Part shown: one piece after another, positions 1 to 11,921 of the stretch | Layout: each line of letters begins with the position of its first letter | Numbering within the stretch: position 1 is the stretch's first letter | NCBI RefSeq assembly: GCF_958450345.1 | Contig: NC_088784.1 | Span: 45,322,278 to 45,386,277 of the forward strand | Source: Calliphora vicina | Lineage: Eukaryota > Arthropoda > Insecta > Diptera > Calliphoridae | Length of the DNA: 64,000 nucleotides | Reading direction: 5' to 3' | Notes under the pieces: model-generated | The model's input: only the letters and a program-made list of their open reading frames with translations | The model's database searches: none | Told to the model about the DNA's origin: nothing | Made by a program: the position numbers and the translations under genes

Positions 1-1425
1 AGCATTAAAAATAAAAAGAATTATTTTTATTGTTATCCGGGGTAGCTCCATAAGCATCTTGTTGCTGATCTTGTCCATACCAGGCGCTTTCTTGGGATTT
101 AAATCAGCAATAGCATTTTCGATCTCTCGAACCTCAAAACGTAGGGGTACGGCTGCTCCAAAATAGGGTGCAACAGGTGGCAACTCAATTGCTTCGTTTG
201 ATGTGTTCGGTGTAAATACTTTTTTTAAATGATTAACAAACAGATTCCCTATTTCAGTATCATTTCTTGCCCAACCACCACTTGAATTTCGCAAGGGGGA
301 CTTACATATAACGGGTCTTTTAAGATTTTTTGTTGCTCGCCATAATGAGTAATCCGATTGCGGGGTTGCGTCCAGGCTTTCTAAATATTTATTCAATGAT
401 TCCATTTTTCGAAATTCCAAGAGCTTTTTAAGTCTTTTTATACAATCTTTAAGCTTCGATTTTAGTTGGGGGGATCTGTGCAATTGCCACTCTCTTCGAA
501 ATCTTCTTTTTTCATTTAAGAGCCGTTCGACATCTGCAGAATTAATTCTATTATATCTGAATTGTCGGGGGGTTTGGGTAGCATGTTGAGCAGCCATTCT
601 GAGATTTATATCGAAATTGATAAGAGATTGATCGATGTTTTCTGGTGTTCTTAGCGGTATGTTTTCCGAGCAATGTGTACTGAGGTATTTTTTATATTTG
701 AGCCAATTTATTCTTGTGCCTGCCATCGCTAAATTACCAGTCGGGGATACAATTTCTAGGGGGCTCAATAAAGTAATAATAGTGGGTGAGTGATCTGAAG
801 ATAGTTCCAGCGAGGATTCAATTTGAAGCATTTCTCTAGGGATATTTTTCATCACGCTAAAATCAATAACATCCGGTATTTTTCGTGGGTCAGTAGGCCA
901 GTAAGTAGGTTGGCCGCTCAAAAGCACATGCAAACCCTTTTTAGAAATTGAGTCGAACAAAACACGACCTTTAGGGGTAATCAGTCGTGATCCCCAGAAT
1001 GTGTGCTTAGCATTATAATCGCCAGCAGCCAGGAAACGGGGGCCTAATGATTTAAAAAATCTATTATATTGACTTTCTGTAATTGAGAATCTAGGGGGTG
1101 AGTATATCGATGAAATCACTAAGTTTCGATGAAAATCTTCAAGACAGATTGTAGTAGCTTGAAGATAATCTTCGCAAAAATCACACATTAAGTAGTGTTT
1201 TATTCAAGCTTTTATTAAAATTGCCGAGCCTCCGCATGCTCTACCTCTGGGATCTTTGGTGTCATATATTACATATCCATTTATTCGAAAGGAACTTCTG
1301 GACGTCAAATGAGTTTCAGAAACCAGCATTACATCAATTTGTTGGTTTCTTAAAAAATATTCGAGTTCGTTTTTGTGTTGGCGTATGCCGTTTGCATTCC
1401 AAAAACATATTCTTAGGCAGTTCAT
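1..1425 (-). pseudogene. Jockey-type ORF2 (endonuclease-reverse transcriptase), 5' part with one in-frame TGA
   Basis: The frame starts at 1425 with MNCLRICFWNANGIRQHKNE, a typical endonuclease N-terminus, and contains the VSETHLT motif. A single TGA lies at 1204-1206; beyond it the same frame is open to the edge at the points I checked (around 1-60 and 570-600). Downstream motifs include SSIYSPPRF, AAGDYNAKH (catalytic GDxNAKH-type), SSDHSP (catalytic SDH) and the start of the reverse transcriptase (NPKKAPGMDKI). The one TGA makes the copy formally defective unless read through. The remainder of the protein lies outside the window. Confidence 0.88.
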
Positions 1426-2999
1426 GGTCTGTTAAGCACAGCCTGCAATAACATTGATTGCATCTTAAGCATTTCATGTATCATGCTACTCATTGAGTTT
1501 GTAAAGTTATTTACCGATTGCACAAGAGTTTCTATTGTAGATTCTAGTCGGGTAAAATTGAAAATTGGCGTTTGCTCTCTTACCTCTGGGTTCATATTTT
1601 CGTTTTGGAGTTGACGGACTTGCGGTTGAGTTTGGTTGTTTCTAAGTACATTTGCATATGTTACTTTGTTGTCATATGTCTGTTGCAACGGGGGGTAGTT
1701 CAAATTGATGTTATTTAATGGCTGAGCGGGGAAAATCTTTGGTTTCTGGCTTTGTGATTTTTTAACAATTGAGTAGACAGGACAACCCCTGTAGTTTGCT
1801 GTGTGGTTACCTCCGCAATTGCTGCATTTTTTTATTTTAGGATCATCTCTAGATTTGTTACATTGGGATGTGTTATGCAACTCCCCGCAAATGACACATA
1901 CTGGTGGCAATTTGCAATATGCCTTGGTGTGTCCATATTCTTGGCAATTCATACATTGAACGGGGCCAAATCGTTTGTGTGGTTCTTCTACCGTAATTTT
2001 ACGATGCAATAAGTACTTCAAGTTATATATGGGATGTGTTTCATTTTTTTTCAGGTTTATGTCACCGGGTTCAAGTTCAACACGGAAGAGTGGTTGGGGT
2101 ATTTTTTCGCGATTTCTAATATTTATCACATTTTTTGTCTTATAGCCTTTATCTTCTAAGCTTTGCTTTATTTCGAGTGGTTCAACATTACAGTCAATAC
2201 CCTTTATTACAACTTGTAGACCCTTGCTTCCTTTCAGCTGATAAGTGTAAAAACTTTTCTTTTGAGTTTCAAAATATGTTACAACCTTTCTATAATCGTT
2301 TTCACTATTGACCTGTATTTTAGTTTCATGAATCGTGCCTTTCTTGATTGGGATTACGTAAAAAGAGTTTTTTCCTATTAATGAGATCAGGCTCTGTATC
2401 AGTGGATTCGAATTATTTTCTCTCAAGTAAATGGGGGGTGGTTTTGTAGAATGGATTTTATTTACTGGTTCATTAGTTTCACATTCCAGAATAGAAAAAC
2501 GATTTTCATTGTTTAGTCTATGAGGTTCACTATCCTTATATAATTTGGCCAAGGGTGCCGCTTTCGAGGACTTGGGACTTCGTGCCCGTTTTAATACTGT
2601 AATATACCGGTCCATTCCAACCTGTATTTGGGATTTATTATCGTTATTTAATGGTTGACTAATCTTGGGTACAGCGCCGCTTAATGGGTTAATTTTATTT
2701 GTAGTTAGTGTGGTGGATTTCGTATCTGAAGCTGATATAGCTAGCATACTTTCAGGCATAGATAAAATATTTTTATTTTCTGATTGAATTGAATTTTCTT
2801 TTGTTTGACAATCATTAGTTGTTGTCAATGCGGGGGAACAAGAACGAGCGCGGTTAACAGGTTTGGCGGTTAAAAACAAGTTGTCATCTATTCTTCTGTT
2901 TGTTTTGTTTATATTTTTTTCGTCTACATTAACTGTAACGTATGCATTTCTGCCGTTTACACTTAACCTTCGCTCACTGTTTTCGTTGAAGAGACTCAT
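1422..2999 (-). CDS. Jockey-type ORF1 (Gag-like RNA-binding protein)
   Basis: Complete 525-residue frame. The N-terminal half (about residues 1-200) is low-complexity and polar. Residues about 265-335 resemble the associated domain preceding zinc knuckles in jockey ORF1 proteins. Three cysteine knuckles follow: C349-C352-H357-C362, C368-C371-H375-C380 and C392-C395-H399-C406. The C-terminus is hydrophobic and may form a coiled coil. Known family role: binding element RNA and packaging it into ribonucleoprotein particles; function here is inferred from the family. The stop overlaps the ORF2 start in an ATGA at 1422-1425, the arrangement used by many LINEs for termination-reinitiation. Confidence 0.9.
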   Translation of the reverse strand: MSLFNENSERRLSVNGRNAYVTVNVDEKNINKTNRRIDDNLFLTAKPVNRARSCSPALTTTNDCQTKENSIQSENKNILSMPESMLAISASDTKSTTLTTNKINPLSGAVPKISQPLNNDNKSQIQVGMDRYITVLKRARSPKSSKAAPLAKLYKDSEPHRLNNENRFSILECETNEPVNKIHSTKPPPIYLRENNSNPLIQSLISLIGKNSFYVIPIKKGTIHETKIQVNSENDYRKVVTYFETQKKSFYTYQLKGSKGLQVVIKGIDCNVEPLEIKQSLEDKGYKTKNVINIRNREKIPQPLFRVELEPGDINLKKNETHPIYNLKYLLHRKITVEEPHKRFGPVQCMNCQEYGHTKAYCKLPPVCVICGELHNTSQCNKSRDDPKIKKCSNCGGNHTANYRGCPVYSIVKKSQSQKPKIFPAQPLNNINLNYPPLQQTYDNKVTYANVLRNNQTQPQVRQLQNENMNPEVREQTPIFNFTRLESTIETLVQSVNNFTNSMSSMIHEMLKMQSMLLQAVLNRP

Positions 3000-3239
3000 T
3001 TAAGAGTATTTGTAATTACTTTCGTTAACACTCTTGATCTTTATTTAATAGTCAATGCACAAAAAAGGTTCAAAAAAAGAAAAAAAATATAAAGAATTTT
3101 TTTTACTTATTTGTCTTTTAGTTGTTGTTTTGATTTTTTATTTAATAATATTATTAAAAAAAGCGTCCTTTCGCGTAAATAATAAACAGGTGATATTTAT
3201 ATTTATTTTCCGATAGATACATTAAAATAACGAGTTAAC

Positions 3240-3503
3240 TCGGAGTAAAAATAAACACGTCCGAACTGAACTAGAACTGAACATCCATATAAATGAAATT
3301 AATTTGGCCAAGCGTTTAGAAGATACGAATTTAGTTCCACTAAATTAGGGTTTACTCCCACTGTGGGCTGGTCCGATTTCTGTAAAATTTAATGTCAGTT
3401 GTTCGTATTTTTGAGGAGAAGGTTTTTAGGGAAGAAAATTTTACTCTAAAGTTTGTCTGGAGGCTTAAAATTGGGGCGAGCCGAAGTTCGCCGGGTCCGC
3501 TAG
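3240..3503 (+). mobile_element. Helitron 3' end fragment
   Basis: Ends in GTCCGCTAG followed by T, the Helitron CTRR-T end, with a GC-rich hairpin just upstream (GGCGAGCCGAAGTTCGCC). The upstream boundary is uncertain because the jockey element interrupts this area. Other Helitron ends in the window (34932, 42460) finish in the similar CAGCTAG. Confidence 0.55.
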
Positions 3504-4580
3504 TAGATATAAAATTGTTTTTTCGTTAATTAATGAAGATAAAATAAATAAATGAAAATGCAAAAAACAAACAGAAAAAATGTTTTAAAATGTTTTCGTA
3601 TAACTCAATAACTATAAGACATAAATTGCACATGATTTACGTTACCGATAGAGAAATCACCCAATAAAAACACAACTTATTCGTTTAACCACTGATTTAC
3701 AATTAATTCTATTTATTATTCTTATTTACACTGAAACTTATTATGTAAATGCAAATGTGCTTGTTTGTTTTTATTTTTATAATTCCAGAGATATTTTAAA
3801 TTGCAATAACACAGAACAAAGTTTCAACATAAATATTATGATTCGAATTCATTGATTTCAATTCATAACATTTATAAATAATTTCTTAAATAGTATGATT
3901 TTTTTAATATTTTATGTTTTGAAATAAAATCTAGAAGGCTCGAAAATATAATTTCAATTTAATTTTTATTTTTATGTTGTTCAAAAATGTTTGAAATTTT
4001 TCATGGAAAATTTTTATGATTTTTTTATGATTTTCAGCTACAAAATGATATAGAAAGCGCGAAAATTATTAAATTGATTTAAGAGGATGAAATGCTTTTA
4101 TATTTATGAATGTTTTATTATGTTTAATGATAATTTTTCAGTTTCAGATATTCTCCTTTTTATCTTAAAATATTGGCCAATATATGGCTATTATGCAAAT
4201 ATTCTTGCACTAATTCATTATATAATACAATTATAATGCAATTTATTAAAAAAATTAAGTAAAAAAAGCAAAAATTTCCGTCATGTAAAATTTTATAATA
4301 TTTATGAACATGTTCTTATATTGAATGAAATAAGTTTGGGAAAAAAAAGTCAAGTTCGATTAATAATATTTATTACAAAATTCATTCCAATTATGAATTT
4401 TTTTTATGACCTAATTACAAAGGTGTTTAGTTTACTTTTATATTTTAATAATTTTTTTTTTGTGTCAATTAAATTTCTTAATAATTCCGTGTTCATTTAT
4501 TTATTAATTTCTTATTTGCTAATAAAGCTATTTAGTCTTGGTGCTTTTATTGGTGGTTGTGTAGTTGTTGAGGATGCGGT
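3504..4580. other. AT-rich stretch, probably LTR and flank of the errantivirus
   Basis: No credible coding frame. The right part (below 4594) is where the minus-strand 3' LTR of the neighbouring errantivirus should lie; its far boundary was not identified. Confidence 0.4.
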
Positions 4581-4639
4581 GGTTTCCGTAACTCCTCCCC
4601 CTTAGAGTAAAGTGAAGGCCACAAAGAAAACATAGGGAC

Positions 4640-6290
4640 TGGAATGTTTAAAGGATACATTCGGATGTTAGTCTTTCTTTTGATGTATATGATGACGGTA
4701 GTAAAATTGATGCATAATAACAGATTTTTATGAGTATTCCATTGTTCTTCCTTGATGTTGACTCGTAGTTTTTTATTTGATAACTTCTCAATTTGTCTAG
4801 GCTCAATTTGTTAGTTATTGTTTTGGCATTTATTTCCGAATGGGTTGTTAGTGGTAGGGAAGGCTCGTTTCTGTATGCCATGGGCATGGCTTTGTAATTT
4901 TCACCGTTGATGTTGACTGTACAGTTGTTGTAGTAGAGTTGTACCGCTAACTTCGTAAGGATCTTCGTTGCAGCTTGTTGTTACCATAGTTTTGTATGCA
5001 TTGATAAAAAGTAGTATGTAGTGTGGTTTAGGTTGTAATATTAGGTTTACATATGTTGAAAACATCTTCTAAGTCGCACAATGCGTCTTTGTTCTTCATT
5101 ATTTGTCCGATGCAGGTGGAATTAGTTGTTTTCTCAATATGGTGATTTCTTACAGTAATAGAAGTCTTCTACTCTTGGGCAAGGCTCGTCGAAAAATTGA
5201 ATGTGGTTTTTATTATATGTTATATATGGTTATATTTTTATCTTTTTGGTATTATTTATAGGAAGAGGAATTATGTGAAATAGTTCATAATTTTCTTTTG
5301 ATATGTTTGGTATTTGTATGTTGAATATAATATTTGAATTATTGTAATATGCTTGTAGTCTGAGTAGTTCATATATTTGCTCTTTGCAGCTGATTTCTAT
5401 TGATTGATTTTCCATATATTTATGAATTTCCTCTAGTTCTGTGGTGCTTAGTATTAATTTAGATATCACATTTAATTTTGCTAGAATAACTGCTTCAACA
5501 ATGTTATTGTGCGATTATTTAAAAGGGCTATGTTATTATTGATTTCACTAATGTATTGAAGTTCAAAAAGTTGGTCATCTTCTTTCAATATGTTGTTTGC
5601 CAGTTTGTTGATATAGGTCTCTATTCTATCCTTTATGTGGTGTGTTTATGTGGTCAGTGACATTTTGTAACCTCTCGTGCATAACTGAGTTTGTTCTGGT
5701 TTGTCAGTATAGTCTCGATATGAGTTGTATTAGTTTTCATGTCTTGTATTTGATTGTTCATGAAAAGTTATGAACTTGATGGGTACTGTCAGTTCATTAA
5801 TTAGTCCGCGTTTAAGTCGTGTATACGGCAGGTGTGTTTATTTTACTTTCTAGTTATTTTTGTGAAGCTTGTAGATTTGTGGGTGTTCTCAAATGTGGAG
5901 ATAGTATCTTGTATATTGTTAACATTGTTTGCGTATACTTCGAGGTTAATAATGTGAATGAGATTGTTGTAATTTGTAATTATCCTTGTAGGGCCTAATC
6001 GGAATCTAACTACTTTCTGCTGATTACTTATTTTTTGTATATCTACGATTTGAGAGAATGATAGTGGTATCCTATGGATAGATGGGAATAATTAATCAGA
6101 TGTTTTTAGTGTTTTGTGTATCTTTTTTATTTTTGAATTGTGAAATTTTTTGTTTTTATCTGTAATTATCGTTACCCTGTTATTTCTTTTGACTTTGTGT
6201 TTCGTAAATCAAGGTGTAATTTTATTGCGTTTAGCTCCTTTTCGTAATATTGTTTGATCTTCTAAATTTTCGGGTTCAGAACGGGTTTCA
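4640..6290 (-). pseudogene. Errantivirus env remnant
   Basis: Short open pieces (for example 4648-4887 and 5230-5469) lie in the position of env, after the integrase. Recognisable features are FRLGPTRI near the beginning, the stretch FNIQIPNI...YELFHIIPLPI near 5240-5320, and DEPCPRVEDFYYC near 5170-5200. These match the general look of errantiviral envelope glycoproteins. Numerous stops and frameshifts separate the pieces; no functional protein is expected. Confidence 0.6.
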
Positions 6291-7335
6291 TTTAGTTTGT
6301 CTACCCGTTGGTTAGTATCATTTTGCATTTTTTCTTTAATGACTGGATATAAAATGTTTTGGAATTCGTTAAGTTTCGTAAGATATTCCTGTTCGTTATT
6401 GAATGTGACAGTGTTATTAAATTTGAAGGTTCTACCAACAAATAGTTCGAATGGGGTTAATTTAGTAGCAGAATGTATGGAATTATTGTAAGTTATTAGG
6501 GTTTCTGTCAGTATGTAGTCATGGTCCTCACTAAGTTGGTTTTCTTTTCTGGTAGTTATTACAATTCTATCGGTTGAAATATCGGTTTTGGAGGGTTCCT
6601 GTCGTATTTGAGTGTTTCACATTTATCGCAATTGTTTGTTTGTGTGATTTTATTTTTCATAAACGGAAAATAAAATTATCTTTTAAGAAGCTCCTCAATA
6701 CATTCTTCGCTTCATAGGAGACATTGAATGACTGATGCGAAAAAAATTTCCATTTGTTGTTTCTAATAGCTCAGATAACGATCTTCAAATCTTCCGCTGC
6801 CCATTTTCATACTTCACATTTCTTTGGCGTATTATTTGCTTGAAATTCTTTAGCTATACCACATTAGCCGACCACGTGGTTTAATGAAATTATTATAAAA
6901 TTAAACATATACACTAAATATACTATATTGTTACATATGTTCTTCAATAGCAAAATATTCCCATTTGACTTCAAAATTAAATTAATAAAGTTTAAAACAC
7001 GTGATTGTAGAAAAAAAAATATTTTTAACAGATCACAAAAAAAGTCTACCATAAGATAATTCTGATTTTTTACAACTGACTATTTCCATGACCTACAAAA
7101 ATTAAGTACACTCACCCAATGTGAATTTTCTGAGATCATAAAACTCTTAAGCTTGGTACCGCTACACCTATGCTCTTAGTTTTAGAGAAAAGCAGCTATA
7201 CCACATTACCCGCCTATACCACATTACCCGAACTTACTCTAGTGTTTCATTAATACCGCGGTGATTTTTATTTTGATGGTAGGTTTTAATCAGTTCTTCC
7301 TGCTTGTCAGTGTCTGTTATATCTAGTTACTTTTA
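6291..7335 (-). pseudogene. Errantivirus integrase remnant split by a MITE
   Basis: The zinc-binding region is split: the HxxxxH half (HQNKNHRGINET) is at about 7242-7310, and the CxxC half (NNCDKCETLKYDR) at about 6600-6660; a MITE lies between them. The C-terminal region follows with HSATKLTPFELFVGR at about 6440-6485. The catalytic core between about 6500 and 6600 is largely gone. This fixes the orientation of the element and the insertion point of the MITE. Confidence 0.7.
6673..7239. mobile_element. MITE family A copy 1 (terminal repeat GAGTAAGTTCGGGTAATGTG), truncated
   Basis: The right end, read inverted, is GAGTAAGTTCGGGTAATGTG and is followed by TA. The body matches, in inverse orientation, the complete 796-bp copy at 38085-38880 (shared landmarks: a block with GCGGTACCAAGCTTAAGAG, and CCACGTGGTCGGCTAATGTGG). 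The left end is lost at about 6673. It interrupts the errantivirus integrase. Confidence 0.85.
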
Positions 7336-7339
7336 ATGG

Positions 7340-8400
7340 CTGTTCCATGTATAAAATTTGATTTTCGTCTGAGATGTTAATTATTTCAAGAAAGCTATGT
7401 CAATCCTCTGCATAATATATACCTTTTATTATATAAAGGGAATCGGTAATATGAGTTTTCTTTATGTAGATGTCTCCATTCAAAATATCTACTGTAATTT
7501 TTTTTATAACTTCAGAATTATTAGGTATAATGTGTTTTCTTTATGTAGATGTCTTCATTCAGAATATCTACTGTAATTTTTTTTATAACTTTAGGAAAGG
7601 AAAAATTATGCTTGAATTCTAGAGCGATTGTAACATTTTTTGTCAAGACTTTATTTCAAAAATCTATATTGACTTATAACTGTGATAAAATGTCAAGACC
7701 AATCAGTCCATCAAAATAATTATGAAAGTTAAATAAAAGAAATCTTAATTCACCTGGTTGATTAAATTTAACAAAACTTAGAAGATTGACTTCTTTGTTT
7801 AGAACTGATGTTATTATATTGGGTTTACAAGTCGTTTGGTCTAATGGATCTATATATTTCGGGTGTATAAACAACGAGGAGGCACCAGTGTCAATTAGAA
7901 ATATGAGGAGTCTACCGAGTATGGAAGAAATATGTATGTAACCTATCTCAAACCCGTGTTTATTGATGTCTAGGTATTCAATTGGTTGTTTGAGGCAAAG
8001 TTGTGAAAATTTGAGATGTCGTTTATAAATTCCGCTGGTGACATGTTATTGGTGGAAATGAATCTAGGGACTTATCGTTTTGGAAGTTAAATAGTTCTCC
8101 TCTCTTGTATTGGTTTCCGGGTGTCATGGTTCTCAGTGAAAAGAGATGCTTGAATTTCAAGTGTCTCACTATAAAATTTTACAACGTTATTAAATTAATG
8201 ACGTTTCTGTCCTTTTATCAGAATAATATAAAATTAAATTTTGTTTAATGTCATCCCAATTAAGGAATATGCCATACAAGTTAAGCGATTCGAATGGGTG
8301 AAAATTTGGGATGATGTTCATAGAGGGTTGTTCATTTGAAGGATTCGACATATTGGTTTGAAGAGATATACCTGTCAATGTTGATTCCTCGGGAATTGAA
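7340..8400 (-). pseudogene. Errantivirus gag-protease remnant
   Basis: The protease signature DTGAS is read at about 7880-7900, followed by LFNFHNYFDGLIGLDILSQL at 7674-7740, the conserved second protease motif of this group. A short gag-like piece is at 8190-8378. Stops and frameshifts separate them. Confidence 0.65.
7455..7612. repeat. Tandem duplication, period 79 bp, inside the errantivirus
   Basis: The segment starting GTTTTCTTTATGTAGATGTC at 7455 recurs at 7534 with a few substitutions. Confidence 0.8.
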
Positions 8401-8458
8401 TTTAGACTTTGGTTTTAAATAATCTAACTAAAGAACTTGGATAAGGCTTAAATGAGAT

Positions 8459-8609
8459 TGTAGTGTACAAACTACAAATACAATTTTTATTTTTACAAAT
8501 TAAATTTTAATCTTTTTACCTTTCTTTTATGTTTTATGAAAAATTTTCAATAAAATTATTATTCTTGATTTAAATTTTAAAAAGGAAACACATAAATATT
8601 TTCTCTACA
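8459..8609 (+). repeat. 5' LTR of the CsRn1-type element
   Basis: TG...CA ended; matches 13038-13195 apart from a handful of substitutions and a short indel near 8520. Confidence 0.92.
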
Positions 8610-8611
8610 AT

Positions 8612-8627
8612 TGGTGACTTCGACGTG
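8612..8627 (+). promoter_or_regulatory. Primer-binding site resembling tRNA-Trp type
   Basis: TGGTGACTTCGACGTG lies two bases past the 5' LTR. From memory, CsRn1/Kabuki elements use a tRNA-Trp primer with TGGTGACCCCGACGTG; the site here differs at two positions. Confidence 0.6.
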
Positions 8628-8638
8628 CGTATTCTAAG

Positions 8639-9439
8639 ATGTCTCTTACCCACACACCACCAAGAGCTAGCACATCAGCAGAAAACAACGACGATACTAT
8701 TTTGGATCAAGCAATAGGTGATACATTAAATAACACATGCCCATCTCAAGAAATTTCTGCAACATCAAGCCAACTCCAGAAATTTCCTCCATTTTGGCCC
8801 AAAAACCCTCGTGTATGGTTTCTGCAAATAGAATCAATTTTCACAATTGCAAGAATCTCATCAGACGAAACCAAATTTCGTCACTTAGTTGCAAATATGG
8901 ATGCTAGACTTGGTGAGTGACATTCTTGAAACTACCCCGGTTGGTAATAGATACGAAACCCTTAAGAGGAGAATTATAAACCTATTCAGTGAATCCGATG
9001 AAAAGCAGCTTAAGAGATTACTCAGTGGAAAAATTCTTGGCGATCAACAACCATCGTGGTCAAGTCGGAGATAATGTTATCAGATCATTATTTTTGGAAC
9101 AACTTCCGGAGAATGTAAGATCAATTCTGGCTATTAGTGAACAACAAGATATAACTAAACTTGCCCAACAAGCTGATATAATTATTGATATCGCCCGTCC
9201 CGTTAACGTTTCATCAATAACAACACCACAAAATGATACATTCCAAGAATTATCCCAACAAATTCGAATCACTTCAAAATCAATTTCAAGAATTTGGTCG
9301 AGGTAGGAGTCGTCAAAGAAGTTTCTCACGGAAGAGATCAAAATCAAGAAATGGTAACAATGAATACTGTTGGTTCCATTATAAGTTTGGTTCAAAAGCC
9401 AAAAAGTGTAAATCCGCTTGCAAATATCCAAAAAACTAA
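8639..9439 (+). pseudogene. Gag of the CsRn1-type element, frameshifted
   Basis: Starts at the ATG 30 bp after the 5' LTR. The capsid signature FPPFWPKNPRVWFLQIESIF is followed by a frame change near 8900 and another near 9280. The C-terminal arginine/serine-rich tract ends with CWFHYKFGSKAKKCKSACKY, which has the CHCC spacing (C, H, C, C) characteristic of CsRn1 elements rather than the usual CCHC knuckle. Confidence 0.8.
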
Positions 9440-9519
9440 AAAATGTTTCGGATGTTGCGGTCACCGAAACAACGAATACCTCAAGCCGCCTTTTTATTCG
9501 TGACAATTCTACTAAATGA

Positions 9520-9892
9520 ACTTATTTAATAGACACTGGAGCTGATGTTTCGGCTATTCCTCAATCAAAATACAAATCAAATGATAAATTTTCAAATGTA
9601 CAACTTTTTGCAGCTAATGGTACACGCATTAAAACCTTTGGAACTAAACTCCTCCAATTAGATTTTGTTCTGCGAAAATCGTTTACATGGCTGTTTATTA
9701 TAGCAGATGTAACAAAGCCCATAATTGGATCTGATTTTTTAACACATTTTCATCTGTTGCCAGATTTAAAAAATCGTGTCCTTGTTGATGGTAAGACATT
9801 AATTTCGTCACGTGGTTCTGTAAAAGAAACACCGGTATTTGGAATTTCAACAATTTTAAAAGATCATTCAGTTTACCAAAAATTTCTTAAAT
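9520..9892 (+). pseudogene. Aspartic protease of the CsRn1-type element
   Basis: The active-site motif LIDTGADVSAIP begins at 9524 and the second motif IIGSDFL is at about 9720-9740; a stop follows at about 9890. The junctions with Gag and reverse transcriptase contain stops. Confidence 0.8.
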
Positions 9893-9979
9893 AATTTCCA
9901 GAAATTCATAACGTATCGACATCGGTTTACTCAAAATCAAATAACGTATATCATCACATTGAAACGTCAGGACCACCAG

Positions 9980-10976
9980 TTAAATCAAAGGTAAGACCAC
10001 TAGATTCCAAAAGATTATGATTGCGAAAAACGATTTAAGTTCATGCTTGAAAATGGTATCATACGTCCATCAAATGCCCTACATATGGTTCGTAAAAAGA
10101 ATGGAGATTGGCGACCTTGCAGGGACTACCGTCAGTTGAATAAAATAACTATTCCTGATCGATGTCACATCCCAATAATTACTGATTACGTTCATATTTT
10201 ACATGGTCGAACCATCTTCTCTAAAATTGACCTCGTACGCGCATACCATCAAATACCAATGAATCCAGACGACATTCCCAAAACTGCTATTATTACACCA
10301 TTCGGTTTGTATGAATTCCTGAAAATGCCATTTGGCTTGCGAAACGCAGCACAAAGTTTCCAAGACTAATGGATGAAATATATAGGAATACAGAATCTGA
10401 AGAAGCATTTGAGGATTGTAAAACGCAGATAGCTAATGCAACAATGTTAGCCCACCCAGTTAAAGATGCCCCACTTTCTTTGATGCTTCAGACTTTGCGG
10501 TTGGAGCAGTCCTGGAACAAGAAGTAAATGATAATTCCCAACCACTTGCATTCTTTTCCAAGAAGTTGAGTCCAGCTGAATGTAAGTATAGTACTTATGA
10601 TCGTAAATTGCTTGCGGCATACAAAGCCATAAAACATTTCCGGTATTTATTAGAAGCTAAAGAATTCACTTTATTCACCGATCATAAACCACTAACATTT
10701 GCTTTCGTTCAAAATCCTTTAAAAGCCACACCCAGACAGCGTAGACATTTGGATTTTATAGGACAATACACAACAAATATTGTCCATATATCCGGCTCAT
10801 CCAACAATGTTGCTGATGCTTTATCTCGTATAGAAGATATATCATCAATAAACTATAAAAAACTTTCTGAATCGCAACATAATGATCAAGAGTTAAAGGA
10901 TCTTTTGAATTCGTCAAACAGTCTTCAACTTCAGTTGTATCAACTACCAGGTAGTAATGTAGAGATATATTGTGAT
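9980..10976 (+). pseudogene. Reverse transcriptase-RNase H, catalytic YxDD block deleted
   Basis: The fingers/palm start is clear at 10043-10369 (KNGDWRPCRDYRQLN, FSKIDLVRAYHQIP, FGLYEFLKMPFGLRNAAQ). Immediately after, the frame jumps to AFEDCKTQIANATMLAHP at about 10405-10460, so the YxDD catalytic segment and thumb are missing. RNase H follows at about 10560-10850 (TDHKPLTFAF, then VADALSRI). The element cannot reverse transcribe itself. Confidence 0.88.
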
Positions 10977-11921
10977 TAGCGTTGCCGCTTTGGTCCAATT
11001 GGACCAAAATTGGTAGTTTGAAGTTAACAAATTGACTTTTGGTAGTTTGGTTGGTTTGTTCCGATATTTGTCGTATTTTGGTAGGCTACGATATTTCTGA
11101 ATAAATAAGTATTTTTAAGAACAAAATAATTAAAATAATAACGAAAAAACTACTTATGTTAAGCCAAAATAATAAAACTACATATTTGTAAAATATGAAG
11201 ATAGCATTTTCTTAAATATTTAGTTTAGTCAGGTAAATGTGTATTTATTTAGTAGTGTTATGTTCAAAAAATGCCAAAGGGCTCTCAAAACTTTTATTTT
11301 CTAATAATATGTGTTAAACTCTGCTTCAATATTTCTGTTTCATCTGACACTTTAAATCTCCAATTATGGAAATTAGGACACGTAATTTATTTCTATATGA
11401 AACTTATTTGTGTTGAATTTTTTCGGGATACCAACACTTTTAGGAGTTTTATGCTCGTTTAAGTAATTTTCGGAAGAGGGCCTTATATGAAAGCTATGAT
11501 CAATTATGAATATAATTTTTTGGTGTAATTTATTTGTAAAAATGTTATTTAATATCTATATAAATCAAGCATTTTTGACGGATAATGTCTTATTTCTGGA
11601 GGACATTTATATGGGGGCTATGTGAAATACATGGACAACCAGCCAGACAGACGTACGGAAGGACATCGTTAAATCGACTCAAAAACATAATCTCGAAAAC
11701 TGAACGATTTTAACATATTTATGATTGTAGTGTTATTAAATAACTTTCTTCCTCTGGGTAATTTTATAGCAGCAATAATATAATTATATAGTTAACTATT
11801 AATTTTAAAACGAATCCATATAGCATTTCTCAAATATTTTAAATTTGGTAGGTTTTGGTAGGCTTTGGTAGTTTTTAATTAGAAATTTGGTAGGAAAAAT
11901 ATTTTATGAGTGGCAACGCTG
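10977..11921. mobile_element. hAT-like MITE inside the CsRn1-type element
   Basis: The exact 8-bp duplication ATTGTGAT flanks it (10969-10976 and 11922-11929), and the ends are TAGCGTTGCC and, inverted, CAGCGTTGCC. Removing it restores the pol frame across the site. No transposase remnant seen in its 945 bp. Confidence 0.9.

Larger units (their letters stand above)
1..3000 (-). mobile_element. Jockey-clade non-LTR retrotransposon, 3' part outside window
   Basis: Two consecutive minus-strand reading frames have the standard jockey layout: a Gag-like ORF1 with three zinc knuckles, then ORF2 starting with an apurinic-like endonuclease and entering reverse transcriptase. The element runs off the left edge, so most of the reverse transcriptase and the 3' tail are not visible. 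Coding potential is almost intact, so this is a recent copy. The 5' end is not resolved; it lies between the ORF1 start and a Helitron 3' end at 3503. Confidence 0.9.
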
